Part shown: one piece after another, positions 1 through 8,590 of the stretch
How the letters are laid out: the number at the start of each line of letters is the position of its first letter
Position numbering within the stretch: position 1 is the first letter of the stretch
Assembly (NCBI GenBank): GCA_033856515.1
Contig: JAWVEY010000040.1
Location: 11,598 to 75,597 of the forward strand
DNA from: JALZKA01 sp033856515
Lineage (GTDB): Bacteria > Actinomycetota > Thermoleophilia > Solirubrobacterales > 70-9
Direction: 5' to 3'
Length of the DNA stretch: 64,000 bases
Position numbers and translations under genes: made by a program
The notes under the pieces: model-generated
The model's input: the letters and a program-made list of their open reading frames with translations, nothing else
Database searches by the model: none
Told to the model about the DNA's origin: nothing

Positions 1-1095
1 CCGCCGGGCGGCTCGGAGGACGTTCTCCAGCGAATCCGGCGTGTGGGCGTAGTCCACGAGCACGGCGAACGGCTGGCCGGCGTCGATCGGCTCCATCCGG
101 CCCGGCACACGGTCGGCGTTCTCGAGTGCATGCGCGGCCTCGTGCTCGTCGGCGCCAAGAGCGGCTACGGCGCCCAGAGCGGCCAGGGCGTTCGCGACGT
201 TGAAGTCACCCGGCAGCGGCATCGCGACCGCCGCCTCGCCGAAGGGACCCTGGACGAGAAAGCGCGAGCCCGCGGAATCGAACTCGGCGTCCACGGCTCT
301 CAACACCGCGTCGTTCCCCGACGCCGAGAACGTGACCAGCCCGTCGCCGTATGCCTCGGCGATCTCACCCGCCAAGCGGGCTCCGTACTCGTCGTCGACG
401 TTCACCACGGCGACCGGCGGCCTCCCGTCACCCTCGAACAGCATCCGCTTGGCAGTGAAGTAGTCCTCCATGTCCGTGTGGAAGTCGAGGTGGTCCTGGG
501 TCAGGTTGGTGAAGACTCCGACCCCGAAAGTGATTCCGCGCGATCTGCCGAGCCTGAGGGCATGCGATGAGACCTCCATCGCGCACGCCTTGTCGCCGGC
601 GCCGAGCATCGCGCGGAAGGTCGCTTGGAGGTCGATTGCCTCCGGAGTCGTTCGCTCAACCTCAGCCTCGACGCCCCCGACCACGCTTTTGACAGTTCCC
701 AGGAGGCCGGTCTGCATGCCCGTCCGCTCCAGGATGTGGCGAACCAGGAACGCGGTGGTGGTCTTCCCGTTCGTCCCTGTGATGCCTGCGACCCTCAGCT
801 CAGCTGTCGGGTCGCCGTTGAAGCGAGCGGCGGCCGGCGCCATCGCCGCCCGAGCGTCCGCGACCAGCGCCTCCGGGACCCCAAGGCCCAGGCGCCGTTC
901 GACGACCAGCGCCGACGCGCCCGCGCCGACGGCAGCCGGGGCGAAGTCGTGGCCGTCGGCGGTCGCGCCGGGCACGCAGAAGAAGAGAGTCCCGGGTCCG
1001 GCCTTGCGGTTGTCGTACGCGAGATCGGAGATCTGGACGGCATCGTCGCCCTCGATCTCGGCATGCGCGCCTTCCAGCACCTCGCGGAGCTCCAT
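1..1095 (-). CDS. murE: UDP-N-acetylmuramyl-tripeptide synthetase MurE (3' end outside window)
   Basis: Mur ligase that adds the third-position diamino acid to UDP-MurNAc-L-Ala-D-Glu in cytoplasmic peptidoglycan precursor synthesis. The 365 visible codons read as an N-terminal domain (DLAYDNRKAGPGTLFFCVPG, about residues 24-43), then the ATP-binding loop GITGTNGKTTT near residue 110, the ERTTPEA substrate segment and MEVSSHAL, and VDYAHTPDSL near the edge. The last roughly 120 residues lie off the left end. The ATG at 1095 is the first in frame with the conserved N-terminus. It is the last visible gene of the mraZ-rsmH-ftsL-ftsI series, 101 nt after ftsI, and the gap holds a palindromic repeat. 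MurE is favoured over MurF or MurD by the motif set and gene order. Confidence 0.95.
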   Translation of the reverse strand, partial: MELREVLEGAHAEIEGDDAVQISDLAYDNRKAGPGTLFFCVPGATADGHDFAPAAVGAGASALVVERRLGLGVPEALVADARAAMAPAAARFNGDPTAELRVAGITGTNGKTTTAFLVRHILERTGMQTGLLGTVKSVVGGVEAEVERTTPEAIDLQATFRAMLGAGDKACAMEVSSHALRLGRSRGITFGVGVFTNLTQDHLDFHTDMEDYFTAKRMLFEGDGRPPVAVVNVDDEYGARLAGEIAEAYGDGLVTFSASGNDAVLRAVDAEFDSAGSRFLVQGPFGEAAVAMPLPGDFNVANALAALGAVAALGADEHEAAHALENADRVPGRMEPIDAGQPFAVLVDYAHTPDSLENVLRAARR

Positions 1096-1132
1096 CGCGG
1101 GCGATTCTATGACCGGGGCCAGACCCCACCCC

Positions 1133-1161
1133 GGTGCCAGGCACCAAGCTTGGTGCCAGGC
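1133..1161. repeat. palindromic element between ftsI and murE
   Basis: A perfect 18-bp palindrome, GGCACCAAGCTTGGTGCC, lies at 1140-1157, flanked on each side by a copy of GGTGCCAGG (1133-1141 and 1152-1160). It could form a strong hairpin in the mRNA of either strand. There is no T-run after it, so it is not a typical intrinsic terminator. It may be a dispersed repeat or an attenuator or processing site inside the wall operon; the sequence cannot decide. Confidence 0.6.
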
Positions 1162-1196
1162 GTCCTTAACAGTTGTGACCGAAGGCGCGCGTCCGC

Positions 1197-2870
1197 TCAG
1201 CGGTCGGGCGGAACGTCGAGGTACGGCAGGGCGAAGTTCGCGATCTCGCCGAACGCGGGGGCGGCTACGACGCCGCCGTAGTAGCTGCCGACGGTGGGCG
1301 AATCGACGACGACTGTGACCAGTAGGCGCGGGTCCTCAGCGGGCGCGAAGCCCACGAACGAGCCCACGTACTGGGTCTCCGAGTAGGCGCCGTTCACGAC
1401 CTTCTGGGCGGTTCCGGTCTTGCCGGCGAGGACATAGCCGGGTACCTCGACCGCAGACGCAGTTCCGCCGGCCTCGAGGACGCCCTCGAGCATCTCACGC
1501 AGGCGCGCGGCGTTCTGCTCGGACATGACGCGAACGCCATCGTCCGAGTCCACCGGCTGGCCGTTCTCGGACAAGACGAGCTTGGGCGTGTGAAGGATGC
1601 CGCCGTTGGCGATGGCCGCGTAGCCATTTGCGATCTGGATGGGAGTCACCGAGAGGCCCTGGCCGAGCGGCAGGTTGCCCATGGTCGATCCCGAGTACTC
1701 CTTGGGCTCGAGCACGATCCCCTGCTCCTCGCCTGGGAAGTCGATCCCGGTGGGAGTGCCGAAGCCGAACTTGCGGATCCATCCATCGAAGGTGTCGTCG
1801 CCGCGCTGCTCGTTCAGTTCCATGCCGATCGTGACGGCGCCGACGTTCGAGGACTGGGCGAGGATGTCCGCGACGGTCATCGTTGCGTAGCCCCGCGGGT
1901 GGGACTCCTCGATCGTCCGGTCCGCCACCTGGAGGACCGGCGGCAGGTCGAACGGCGTTTTGGGCGTGATCAGGCCCTCTTCCATCGAGGCGCCGACCGT
2001 GAAGGCCTTGAACGTGGAGCCGGGCTCGTAGGTGAAGCTCGTCGCCATGTTCGTGAGGTCTTCGGGCGCAGCCTCGTCGAGGTTGTACGGGTCAACGCTC
2101 GGCCAGTTGGCCATCGCGAGGATCTCGGACGTCTGGGGGTCCATCACGATCGCGGTGGCGCCAAGCGGATGCGAGGTCTCGCCGATGTTCTTGATTACAA
2201 GCTCGGTCTTGGCCTGAATTGAAGCGTCGATGGTGAGCCTCAGGTCCGAGCCCGCCGCGGAGGGGTCTGTCGTGGAGCGCTCGAGCTCATCGCCCAGGGC
2301 GTCACGCGTCACGATCCGCTCCCCGTCCTCGCCGCCCAGGATGTCGTCTTCGGCGGCCTCGAGGCCGGTAAGCCCCTGGTTGTCGATCCCGACCGTGCCG
2401 ATCACCTGCGATGCGAGCTCACCCTCTGGATAGATGCGTCGGCTGTCTGGCAGGAGCCCTATCCCCGGCAGCTCCATCTCCTCGATCCGGTCCGCCGTAG
2501 GCAGATCAACTTTGCGCGCCAGGTACTCGAAACCTGACTCGCGGTTCGAGATCAGCTCCAGGATCTCCGAATCGTCCTTTCCGAGCGCTTCGGCGAGCTT
2601 CGCGGCGGTGCGGGGCGCGTTCTCGACTTGGTATGGCGTCGCGAAGACGCTGGCCGCGTCTTCGGAGAGGGCAAGATCGGCCCCTGTGCGGTCTTCGATC
2701 GTCCCGCGGACACCCGGGATCTCGACCATCTCCGTCTGCTGGTTCTGTGCGTCCGCGCGAAGGTCGCCGCCCTGAACCGCCTGGAGCCACGCAGCCTTCA
2801 AGAGTGCGATCGTGAAGAGAAGGAGGAAACAGGCGAAGAGCAGGCCGAGGCGTCGGTCGACCAGGCTCAC
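1197..2870 (-). CDS. ftsI: penicillin-binding protein FtsI/PBP2-type transpeptidase
   Basis: Class B penicillin-binding protein that cross-links septal peptidoglycan in the periplasm/exterior. A short cytoplasmic tail is followed by one membrane anchor (about residues 8-25), a dimerisation/pedestal domain with the RGTIEDRTG motif near 55, and the transpeptidase domain. All three catalytic motifs are present: STFK (nucleophile Ser285), SSN (340-342) and KTGT (484-487). Its length of 557 aa is usual for actinobacterial FtsI without PASTA domains; none is seen at the C-terminus. The GTG start at 2870 overlaps the stop of the FtsL-like gene (GTGA), so the two are translationally coupled. Confidence 0.95.
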   Translation of the reverse strand: MSLVDRRLGLLFACFLLLFTIALLKAAWLQAVQGGDLRADAQNQQTEMVEIPGVRGTIEDRTGADLALSEDAASVFATPYQVENAPRTAAKLAEALGKDDSEILELISNRESGFEYLARKVDLPTADRIEEMELPGIGLLPDSRRIYPEGELASQVIGTVGIDNQGLTGLEAAEDDILGGEDGERIVTRDALGDELERSTTDPSAAGSDLRLTIDASIQAKTELVIKNIGETSHPLGATAIVMDPQTSEILAMANWPSVDPYNLDEAAPEDLTNMATSFTYEPGSTFKAFTVGASMEEGLITPKTPFDLPPVLQVADRTIEESHPRGYATMTVADILAQSSNVGAVTIGMELNEQRGDDTFDGWIRKFGFGTPTGIDFPGEEQGIVLEPKEYSGSTMGNLPLGQGLSVTPIQIANGYAAIANGGILHTPKLVLSENGQPVDSDDGVRVMSEQNAARLREMLEGVLEAGGTASAVEVPGYVLAGKTGTAQKVVNGAYSETQYVGSFVGFAPAEDPRLLVTVVVDSPTVGSYYGGVVAAPAFGEIANFALPYLDVPPDR

Positions 2871-3577
2871 GGGGTGACTCCGCCGCCGCCCTCCTGGGTG
2901 AGCGGCGTCGTCGCAGGAGTGGTCGTGTCGGTCGTCGCGGTAGCCGCCTCGCCCGTCGCCACCGCTGTGTCTGTGGCCGGCAGGCCCGTGGCCGGATCCG
3001 TGGTCGCCAGGGCCGGATCGACTACGGGAGCCTCAACCACCTCGGGAACCGGCGGGAGGTACGTCGAGCCGATGGTGAAGTCTCCGCGCCGGAGGCGGCG
3101 CGCGGCCTCCGCTGCGTCTGCTCCGCCCGGCGTCAGCATCAGGACCGAGGCTGCCTGGGGCGGGACCAGGCCGATGCGAACCGCGGCTTCCTGGAGCCGT
3201 TCATTCGAAAGCCCGTCCGCGATGTCGGCCCTCAGCGCCGAGTTGGCCTCGCGGAGCTCATCGGAGAGCCCCGCCGTCTCCGACGACGCGGCGTTGAAGG
3301 AGAGCGCCATGACGTTCAGGGCGACGATGCCGACCAGGAGCGAGCCGAGGAGGCCGATCCAAAGGCGGCTCCGAGTCAGGCCCAGGACCAGGCCTGAGTC
3401 GGCGATTCCCGACACGGTGCCGACGGCTGCCGCGGCCAGGCCCACCCTGGGAGGCGCTGCCACACGGGGGACCGCGACCGGTCGCCGGGGCGCAGCCGCA
3501 GAACGCGCCGGACGGCGTCGCGGAGCACTCGTCCGGGCAGACGATCTACGCGCAGGGGCTGTAGCTGCTGAGGCCAT
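2867..3577 (-). CDS. FtsL-like septum protein
   Basis: The position between rsmH and ftsI and the topology fit FtsL, a bitopic divisome protein that pairs with FtsB/DivIC and FtsI. The 236-aa protein has a basic, Ala/Pro/Arg-rich N-terminal tail (1-45), one membrane helix (about 72-93, LWIGLLGSLLVGIVALNVMA) and a short coiled coil (about 95-140) with LREANSALRADIAD. This is followed by IGLVPPQAASVLML, like the hydrophobic end of FtsL/DivIC. The last 60 residues are a low-complexity Ala/Thr/Pro tail. FtsL sequences diverge strongly, so the assignment rests on context and architecture. Six nt separate it from the rsmH stop. Confidence 0.75.
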   Translation of the reverse strand: MASAATAPARRSSARTSAPRRRPARSAAAPRRPVAVPRVAAPPRVGLAAAAVGTVSGIADSGLVLGLTRSRLWIGLLGSLLVGIVALNVMALSFNAASSETAGLSDELREANSALRADIADGLSNERLQEAAVRIGLVPPQAASVLMLTPGGADAAEAARRLRRGDFTIGSTYLPPVPEVVEAPVVDPALATTDPATGLPATDTAVATGEAATATTDTTTPATTPLTQEGGGGVTP

Positions 3578-3583
3578 CCGGGT

Positions 3584-4570
3584 TCAGTTCGGCGTGACGC
3601 CGGTGCCTTCCTTTTCGGGATTTGCAGCGGAAAGCTTGGCCGCGGCACGCAGATGGGCCGATCGGGAGCGCGGATTGGCCTCCGCCTCGGCCTCCGATGG
3701 CGCGACGGCGCGGCGAGTCAGGAGCTCGGCCTCGGGCTCGTGCCCGCACACGCAGACCGGCAGCTCGGGCGGGCAAATGCAGCCCTTTGCGAGCCCCGCG
3801 AGGAACCTCTTGACCCGCCTGTCTTCGAGCGAATGGAACGAGATCGCCGCCAGCCGGCCGCCGATCGGGAGCAGGTCCCACGCCGCAGGAAGCGCGCGAT
3901 CGACTGACTCGAGCTCGCCGTTCACGGCGATGCGGATCGCCTGGAAGCTGCGCTTGGCGGGATGCCCGCGCCCGAAGCGATAGGCGGCGGGCACCGCATC
4001 GCGGATCGCCTCCACCAATTCCGAGGTCGTCTCGAAGGGGCGCCGCGCGACGATCTCCCGCGCGATCGAGCGGGCGTGGCGCTCCTCGCCCAGCTCCTTG
4101 AGGATCCCCGCCAAGCGATCCTCGGGCCAGTCGTTCACAACGTCGCGGGCAGAAATGTCCTGTGTGGGGTCCATCCGCATGTCGAGCGGCGCGTCGTAGG
4201 AGTAGGAGAAGCCGCGCTCCCAGGCGTCAAGCTGCATCGAGGAGACGCCCAAGTCCATGTAGACGATGTCCGGGACGACGCCGTCGGACTTGAGCGCTGG
4301 CAGGACGTCCGCGAAGTCTCCATGGACGAACGTGGCCGGGCTGGCAAGGTCGGACTGAAGCGACTCAAAGCGCTCCTGCGCCGACGGGTCCCGGTCGATC
4401 GCGATCAGGCGACCGGTCGGGCCGATGCGGTCGGCGACCAGGCGGGCGTGCCCCCCGCCTCCGAACGTGCAGTCGACCGCCACTTCGCCGGGCTGCGGGC
4501 CCGTGACGGCGACAAGCTCGTTTGCGAGGACTGGGACGTGCTCGGTTGGCATGTAGGTGAGTGTGTCCAT
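3584..4570 (-). CDS. rsmH: 16S rRNA (cytosine(1402)-N(4))-methyltransferase RsmH (MraW)
   Basis: SAM-dependent methyltransferase that makes N4-methyl-C1402 in 16S rRNA. The N-terminus HVPVLANELV starts the conserved core. DCTFGGGGHA (about 34-43) is the SAM-binding glycine loop. Further family blocks are IAIDRDPSA, VYMDLGVSSMQLD, RGFSYSYDAPLDMRMD, PAKRSFQAIRIAVNGEL and ISFHSLEDRRVKRFL, followed by a zinc-like CICPPELPVCVCG stretch near 270. At 328 aa it is full length. The ATG at 4570 is 3 nt from the mraZ stop; a second in-frame ATG at 4552 (MPTEHVPVL) is an alternative start. Confidence 0.96.
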   Translation of the reverse strand: MDTLTYMPTEHVPVLANELVAVTGPQPGEVAVDCTFGGGGHARLVADRIGPTGRLIAIDRDPSAQERFESLQSDLASPATFVHGDFADVLPALKSDGVVPDIVYMDLGVSSMQLDAWERGFSYSYDAPLDMRMDPTQDISARDVVNDWPEDRLAGILKELGEERHARSIAREIVARRPFETTSELVEAIRDAVPAAYRFGRGHPAKRSFQAIRIAVNGELESVDRALPAAWDLLPIGGRLAAISFHSLEDRRVKRFLAGLAKGCICPPELPVCVCGHEPEAELLTRRAVAPSEAEAEANPRSRSAHLRAAAKLSAANPEKEGTGVTPN

Positions 4571-4573
4571 TCG

Positions 4574-5020
4574 TCAGCGGGCCGGCCAATCGCCGGCCGC
4601 GAGCTCTTCGGCGACGGCCCCCGCCTCGGCGTCCATCGCGGCCGCCTGCTCGGACCAGCGGTCCGGGCTCCAGACCTCGAGGTGGGTGTCGGCGCCGACG
4701 ATCATGCAGGTGCCTGAGAGGTCGCCGTGCTTGATCAGGTGCTTGGGGATCTTCACGCGGCCCGCGGAGTCGAGTTGCTCGTCTTGCGCGCCCGAGTGGA
4801 TGCGCCGGCGGATCATGCGGGCCTTCCCGCCGAGTGGGTTGAGACCACTCTCGACCTTCGATGCGTAGGCCGCGAAGCCAGTCGCGGGATGAATCTCGAC
4901 ACAGGGGTCGAAGGAGGCGGAGATGACTACGCCCTCGGCGAGTTGCGCGCGGAGCTTCGACGGAATCGTCAGGCGATCCTTCGCGTCGAGACTGTGCTCA
5001 TGCTGACCGCGGAAAGCCAA
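4574..5020 (-). CDS. mraZ: transcriptional regulator MraZ
   Basis: DNA-binding SpoVT/AbrB-fold protein that represses its own division/wall operon. Two tandem MraZ units are visible: HSLDAKDRLTIPSKLR near residues 9-24, and LDSAGRVKIPKHLIKH near 88-103, each with the D.A.R..IP signature. The start is TTG at 5020 (MAFRGQHEHSLDAK), as expected from the family's MF-G-HSLDAKGR beginning; an AAAGG lies about 12 nt upstream. It is the first gene of the cluster, and its promoter carries the MraZ boxes described below. At 148 aa the length is normal. Confidence 0.94.
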   Translation of the reverse strand: MAFRGQHEHSLDAKDRLTIPSKLRAQLAEGVVISASFDPCVEIHPATGFAAYASKVESGLNPLGGKARMIRRRIHSGAQDEQLDSAGRVKIPKHLIKHGDLSGTCMIVGADTHLEVWSPDRWSEQAAAMDAEAGAVAEELAAGDWPAR

Positions 5021-5131
5021 GGTCTTGGAGTGCCTTTGTCGAAGATGGTCGGTGGAAGTTGAAGAGACTTGGGGCCGGGACGGTGAGGTGGGAGGAGCCT
5101 CAGCGCCCCGGCCCTTCGGTCAACTTGAAGC

Positions 5132-5156
5132 GCCACAGTAACCCACAACGCCCCAC
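5132..5156 (-). promoter_or_regulatory. MraZ operator: three direct repeats with 10-bp phase
   Basis: On the minus strand GTGGG (5156-5152), GTGGG (5146-5142) and GTGGC (5136-5132) repeat every 10 bp. This matches the known MraZ recognition pattern of helically phased TGGGN boxes in front of mraZ. The boxes fill the spacer and -10 region of the promoter below, so binding should block RNA polymerase. Apart from this operator and the promoter, I see nothing else in the 5021-5367 gap. Confidence 0.85.
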
Positions 5157-5163
5157 TTCGCAA
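5135..5163 (-). promoter_or_regulatory. sigma-A-type promoter of the mraZ-rsmH-ftsL-ftsI-murE operon
   Basis: On the minus strand TTGCGA (5163-5158) and TACTGT (5140-5135) are separated by exactly 17 bp, a good housekeeping promoter by actinobacterial standards (TANNNT -10). Transcription would begin near 5128, leaving an untranslated leader of about 108 nt before mraZ. Confidence 0.7.
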
Positions 5164-5367
5164 CACATCTGCGTTCGAGCATTGGACTCGCTCCGTCGGA
5201 CGGAACTGCTAACCGGGGCGAGAAATTCCGGTTTCTGGCTCTGCCATTAGCGATTCGGGGGGCCACCAGGACTGGGTCCACCGGCGAACTAGGGCCCCGG
5301 ATCTGCAAGCCCGATTGCAGCGGGAAGGACTCCATCGTCATCTCGCGGCTGTAATCTGGCGCTCCCG

Positions 5368-6300
5368 ATGAGTGACGCGACGCCGACATCCGAGCCGCCT
5401 CCTGGCGCTGAAGAGCTCTCCGATGCCGGGGTCCCGGCAGGAGGGCTGACCAACGAGCCGGATCAGGAGCTTCTGCCCGTCTCTGCAACCGCCACCCGCG
5501 GCAAGCGCTTCGGCGCGCTGTTCAAGAACATCTGGGTGCTTGGCATCACCTGGGTCCTCGCAATCGCCGCGCTGATCGCTGGGGCGACGTACGGCGACAG
5601 CATCGCGATCGGCGGCGGAGGCGCCGGCCTCGTTCTCCTCCTCGCGCTCCTCATCGTCTTTCTGATCGCCTCGAGCCAAGCGGCGGACGACTTCTTCACG
5701 GCCTATGCCAAGAGCCGCGGGCTGACCCGGATCGGCGGCAAGGCAAGCCTGCCTCCGGTCACGCCCCTGCTGCGGCGGGGCGATCGCCGCTACACGGACG
5801 AGATCTTCAATGGCCTTCTACCCGGCGGACTGTCGGGCTCGCTCGCCCACTACACGTTCGAGGAGACCTCGACCGACTCGGACGGCAACCGCGACACGAC
5901 GTACTACCACTACACCGTGGCTGTCTCACAGCTCCCCGAGACCGCGCCATTCCTGTCCGAGTTGGCGCTCCAGCGCCGCGCCGGCTTCCGCTTCCTGGAC
6001 GGCGCTGAGGACATCTTCCGCTCGCGCCAGCGGGTCGAAGTGGAGTCTGAGCTCGCCGACAAGAAGTTCGAGATCTTCACCGGCAAGAACGACAGCATGG
6101 TGAACGCGCGCCGCATCTTCTCCCCTACCTTCATCGTGTGGCTTGGCGAGGAGGCCCACAAGGGAGTCGCCTTCGAGTTGGTGGCCGGCGCCTATGTCGC
6201 CAACACCAAGGGTCACCTGAAGCAGGCGGACGAGCTCGACCGCTTCTGCCAGGACGCGGCAGTCATCGCCCGGCGCCTGAACGACGAGGCGTGCGAGTAG
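5368..6300 (+). CDS. two-TM membrane protein with C-terminal soluble domain, unknown function
   Basis: I do not recognise a family. The 310-aa protein has a Pro/Glu/Ala-rich N-terminal 45 residues, two adjacent membrane helices (about 52-74 and 80-102), then a 200-residue soluble domain rich in aromatic and charged residues (TDEIFNGLLPGG, then a DGNRDTTYYHYTVAVSQLPE strand pair). The pattern (two TMs, then a domain carrying F-L..AE..F and a KFEIFTG block) loosely recalls DUF3137-like proteins, but I cannot confirm this. It is transcribed away from mraZ and stands alone, facing a convergent phosphatase gene 7 nt beyond its stop. Confidence 0.7.
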   Translation: MSDATPTSEPPPGAEELSDAGVPAGGLTNEPDQELLPVSATATRGKRFGALFKNIWVLGITWVLAIAALIAGATYGDSIAIGGGGAGLVLLLALLIVFLIASSQAADDFFTAYAKSRGLTRIGGKASLPPVTPLLRRGDRRYTDEIFNGLLPGGLSGSLAHYTFEETSTDSDGNRDTTYYHYTVAVSQLPETAPFLSELALQRRAGFRFLDGAEDIFRSRQRVEVESELADKKFEIFTGKNDSMVNARRIFSPTFIVWLGEEAHKGVAFELVAGAYVANTKGHLKQADELDRFCQDAAVIARRLNDEACE

Positions 6301-6307
6301 GCACGCC

Positions 6308-6964
6308 CTAGGGAGCGCCGCCCAGCGGCTGCATCCACATCGCGCACTGCCAGTCGTCCGCGTCGTGATCGACGGCACGGTGAGGCACCCGGTAGTCGAA
6401 GGCGCAGAGGCCGCAATTGACCGTCCGCATCTGCCACAGGCGCGCCGCGTCGACGGGGCCGAAGCGGTCCCCAAGCAGGACGTCGATCAGAAGGAAGCGC
6501 AGGAAGATGCCATGTGTGATGACCAGCGGCGTTCCCTCCTCGGATTCCATCCTGCGCAAGAACTCGCGAGTCCGCTCCCGCATGCCCTGAAAGGAATCGG
6601 CGCCGGGCGGCGCGTACGTGGGGTCGTCGGCGTGCTGGACCATCCACTCCGACCAGCGGCGAAGCTTCTGATCCTCCGGCGCCAGGAGGCCATACCCCTC
6701 CTCTTCTCGCAGTTCGTAGATCTCCTCATCCGTCTCGATGGGCAGGCCGAGCGCCTCCGAGATGGGCTGCGCGGTCTCCTGCGCTCTGCGCATCGGGCTG
6801 GAGATGAGTCGAGTGAAGCCGCGGCCCTCGAGAGCTGTCGCGGCGCTGCGCGCCTGCGCCCACCCCCGCTCGGTGAGCCGGTCCCCCTCCTCGTCGGACA
6901 GCGACGCCGCCTCCTTCTGGGCGTTGGAGACGGACTGCGCATGGCGAAGCATGTGAACCCGCAT
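6308..6964 (-). CDS. histidine phosphatase family protein (phosphoglycerate mutase-like)
   Basis: Branch-1 histidine phosphatase. The catalytic motif is LRHAQS (His8), with the phosphate-pocket arginine in SSPMRRAQETA near 57-67 and the second catalytic histidine in VITHGIFLRF near 150. It has no signal peptide, so it is cytoplasmic. The substrate cannot be read from sequence; families with this 218-aa size include broad phosphatases and cobalamin alpha-ribazole phosphatases. A link to the B12 operon 14 kb away is not supported. The ATG at 6964 is the first good start. Confidence 0.88.
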   Translation of the reverse strand: MRVHMLRHAQSVSNAQKEAASLSDEEGDRLTERGWAQARSAATALEGRGFTRLISSPMRRAQETAQPISEALGLPIETDEEIYELREEEGYGLLAPEDQKLRRWSEWMVQHADDPTYAPPGADSFQGMRERTREFLRRMESEEGTPLVITHGIFLRFLLIDVLLGDRFGPVDAARLWQMRTVNCGLCAFDYRVPHRAVDHDADDWQCAMWMQPLGGAP

Positions 6965-7028
6965 GGGTTCAGAACTTAATACCTAAACAGCACCTGCTTC
7001 TTGCGCCGCCGTTCGGCGACGCACACCC

Positions 7029-7754
7029 TCAAAATGCGGCGAACAGGGCGTCCGAGTGCGCGACCAGGGCAGCTGCGATGGCGAGCAGCGCCGAGGGGAC
7101 CAGGACCATCGCCACAACGAGCTGAATCTTCGGCGCCGCGCGGGCCGCGCGCTCCTCGATTCGACGTTGCTCCTCGGCTCGCATGGTCGCCGCCTGCGCG
7201 TGAAGCTGCTCGGCGAGAGGGGATCCGTACCGGCGCGAGCGTTCCAGAGCCGCGCCGACCGCCCCCAGCTCCGGCGCCCCGGTGCGCTCGCGAAGCGCGG
7301 CGAGAGCATCGGACTGGCGAGCGCCCGCCTGGATCTCGGCGATTGCCAGCGCCAATTCGGATGCGAGCGGCCCCGCTGTGCCCGTCGCGATCTCCTCGAA
7401 CATGGCTACGGGCGTGCGGCCGGTCGCGGCTCCGACCGCGACCAGGTCAAGCGCATCCGGGAGCGCGGCAACGATCTCCGTTCGGCGCCGGCGCGCCAAT
7501 CGCTCGGCCCAGGCATCTGGGCCAACGAAGCCGGATGCGACGAGCGCCACCGCGACCACCGGCGCCAATCGCCCCGGCGCCGCCGGGACTACGGCGAATG
7601 CCGCTAACGCGCCCACTCCGGCACCCGCAAGCTTCGCGCCCGTGAAAGGCGTCGGCAAGACGAGCTTTGCCGTCCACGGTTTGCGCATGCCCATGACCTC
7701 CCACGCCGCGGCGAACACCAAGAGGCCCGCCAGTGCCGCCAGTGCCGGGCTCAC
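7029..7754 (-). CDS. tadC: type II secretion F-domain protein, TadC-like
   Basis: Inner-membrane platform protein of a Tad/Flp pilus or related secretion system. It has 241 aa with N-terminal membrane helices (about 5-22 and 45-75), a cytoplasmic T2SSF domain (about 95-200: PDALDLVAVGAATGRTPVAM) and a C-terminal helix (about 212-235). The GTG start at 7754 overlaps the tadB stop (GTGA). This is the last gene of a tadA-tadB-tadC run; no pilin gene follows, and 64 nt later the phosphatase gene begins on the left. Confidence 0.82.
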   Translation of the reverse strand: MSPALAALAGLLVFAAAWEVMGMRKPWTAKLVLPTPFTGAKLAGAGVGALAAFAVVPAAPGRLAPVVAVALVASGFVGPDAWAERLARRRRTEIVAALPDALDLVAVGAATGRTPVAMFEEIATGTAGPLASELALAIAEIQAGARQSDALAALRERTGAPELGAVGAALERSRRYGSPLAEQLHAQAATMRAEEQRRIEERAARAAPKIQLVVAMVLVPSALLAIAAALVAHSDALFAAF

Positions 7755-8590
7755 ACCACTCGCCCCAGGCGCGAGATCGCGGTGAAGCCGGCTAGCTGAA
7801 ACGCCGCAGCTACCGCGACAAGGGCAAGCGAGACGCCGTTTCGCAGGAGAGCCGTCACGAAACCGGGATGGAGAAGCTCGGCGAGGAGGGCCGCGCCGGC
7901 GGGCATGGCGGCCACCAGGATTCCGGTAAATCGGGCCTGCGCGGTTGCCGAACGCGCATCGGCCTCGGCCTGTTCACGCGCGGCCGCGGCGGACGCATAA
8001 CGGCGAAGGAGCCCCACCAGATCGCCTCCCGTGATCCTCTGCGAGAGGAGCGCAGAGCAAAACGAGTCCACTCGCGAGGAGCCGATACGGGTTCGGAGGC
8101 CGCCAAGCGCCGACTCCAGCGAGAGCCCCAGGTCCAAGTCGGCGCGGATGCCGGCCATCTCGGCCGCCGCGGGCCCTTCCAGCGAGCCGGACGAGGCATC
8201 AAGGGCGGAGCGCACCGAGCGCCCCGCGGCGAGCGCATCGGCCGTCGCCATCGCGATGCGAGGAAGCGCCCGCTCCACCGCGGCGCGGTATCGCTTGGCT
8301 CGCGCTGCGACGGCCCAGCTCGCGGCGGCCGGACCGGCAGCGGCGAGCGGGGCAGCGGGCGCTGGTCCCAGCAGCCACGCACCAGCGCCAAGAAGCGCGG
8401 CGGCGACCACAAGACCCAGCCGCCGGCGCTCGGCCGCGCTGGGCGTGTAGCCCTCGCTGCCCGCGCGGCTGAGCGGCTCCACGGCACGGGCGAGCCAAGC
8501 TGCCGCCGCCGGCGTTGACCGAAGCGCATCGCGGGCCGCCACCGCTCCCAAGCCGCCGCCGAGCGCCGCAAGGACAACGGATGGGCTCAT
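7751..8590 (-). CDS. tadB: type II secretion F-domain protein, TadB-like
   Basis: Partner membrane platform protein to TadC. It has 279 aa with N-terminal helices (about 48-85), the T2SSF domain (about 105-225: IAMATADALAAGRSVRSALD, then ITGGDLVGLLRRYA) and two C-terminal helices. The ATG at 8590 shares one base with the tadA stop (TGATG), so it is coupled to the ATPase. It is strongly Ala-rich. TadB and TadC usually act as a heteromeric platform receiving force from TadA. Confidence 0.82.
   Translation of the reverse strand: MSPSVVLAALGGGLGAVAARDALRSTPAAAAWLARAVEPLSRAGSEGYTPSAAERRRLGLVVAAALLGAGAWLLGPAPAAPLAAAGPAAASWAVAARAKRYRAAVERALPRIAMATADALAAGRSVRSALDASSGSLEGPAAAEMAGIRADLDLGLSLESALGGLRTRIGSSRVDSFCSALLSQRITGGDLVGLLRRYASAAAAREQAEADARSATAQARFTGILVAAMPAGAALLAELLHPGFVTALLRNGVSLALVAVAAAFQLAGFTAISRLGRVV

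Noticed and set aside
6308..6964. Alpha-ribazole phosphatase (CobC) linked to B12
   Set aside because: The histidine-phosphatase family is broad and the gene is 14 kb from the riboswitch operon with no riboswitch of its own.
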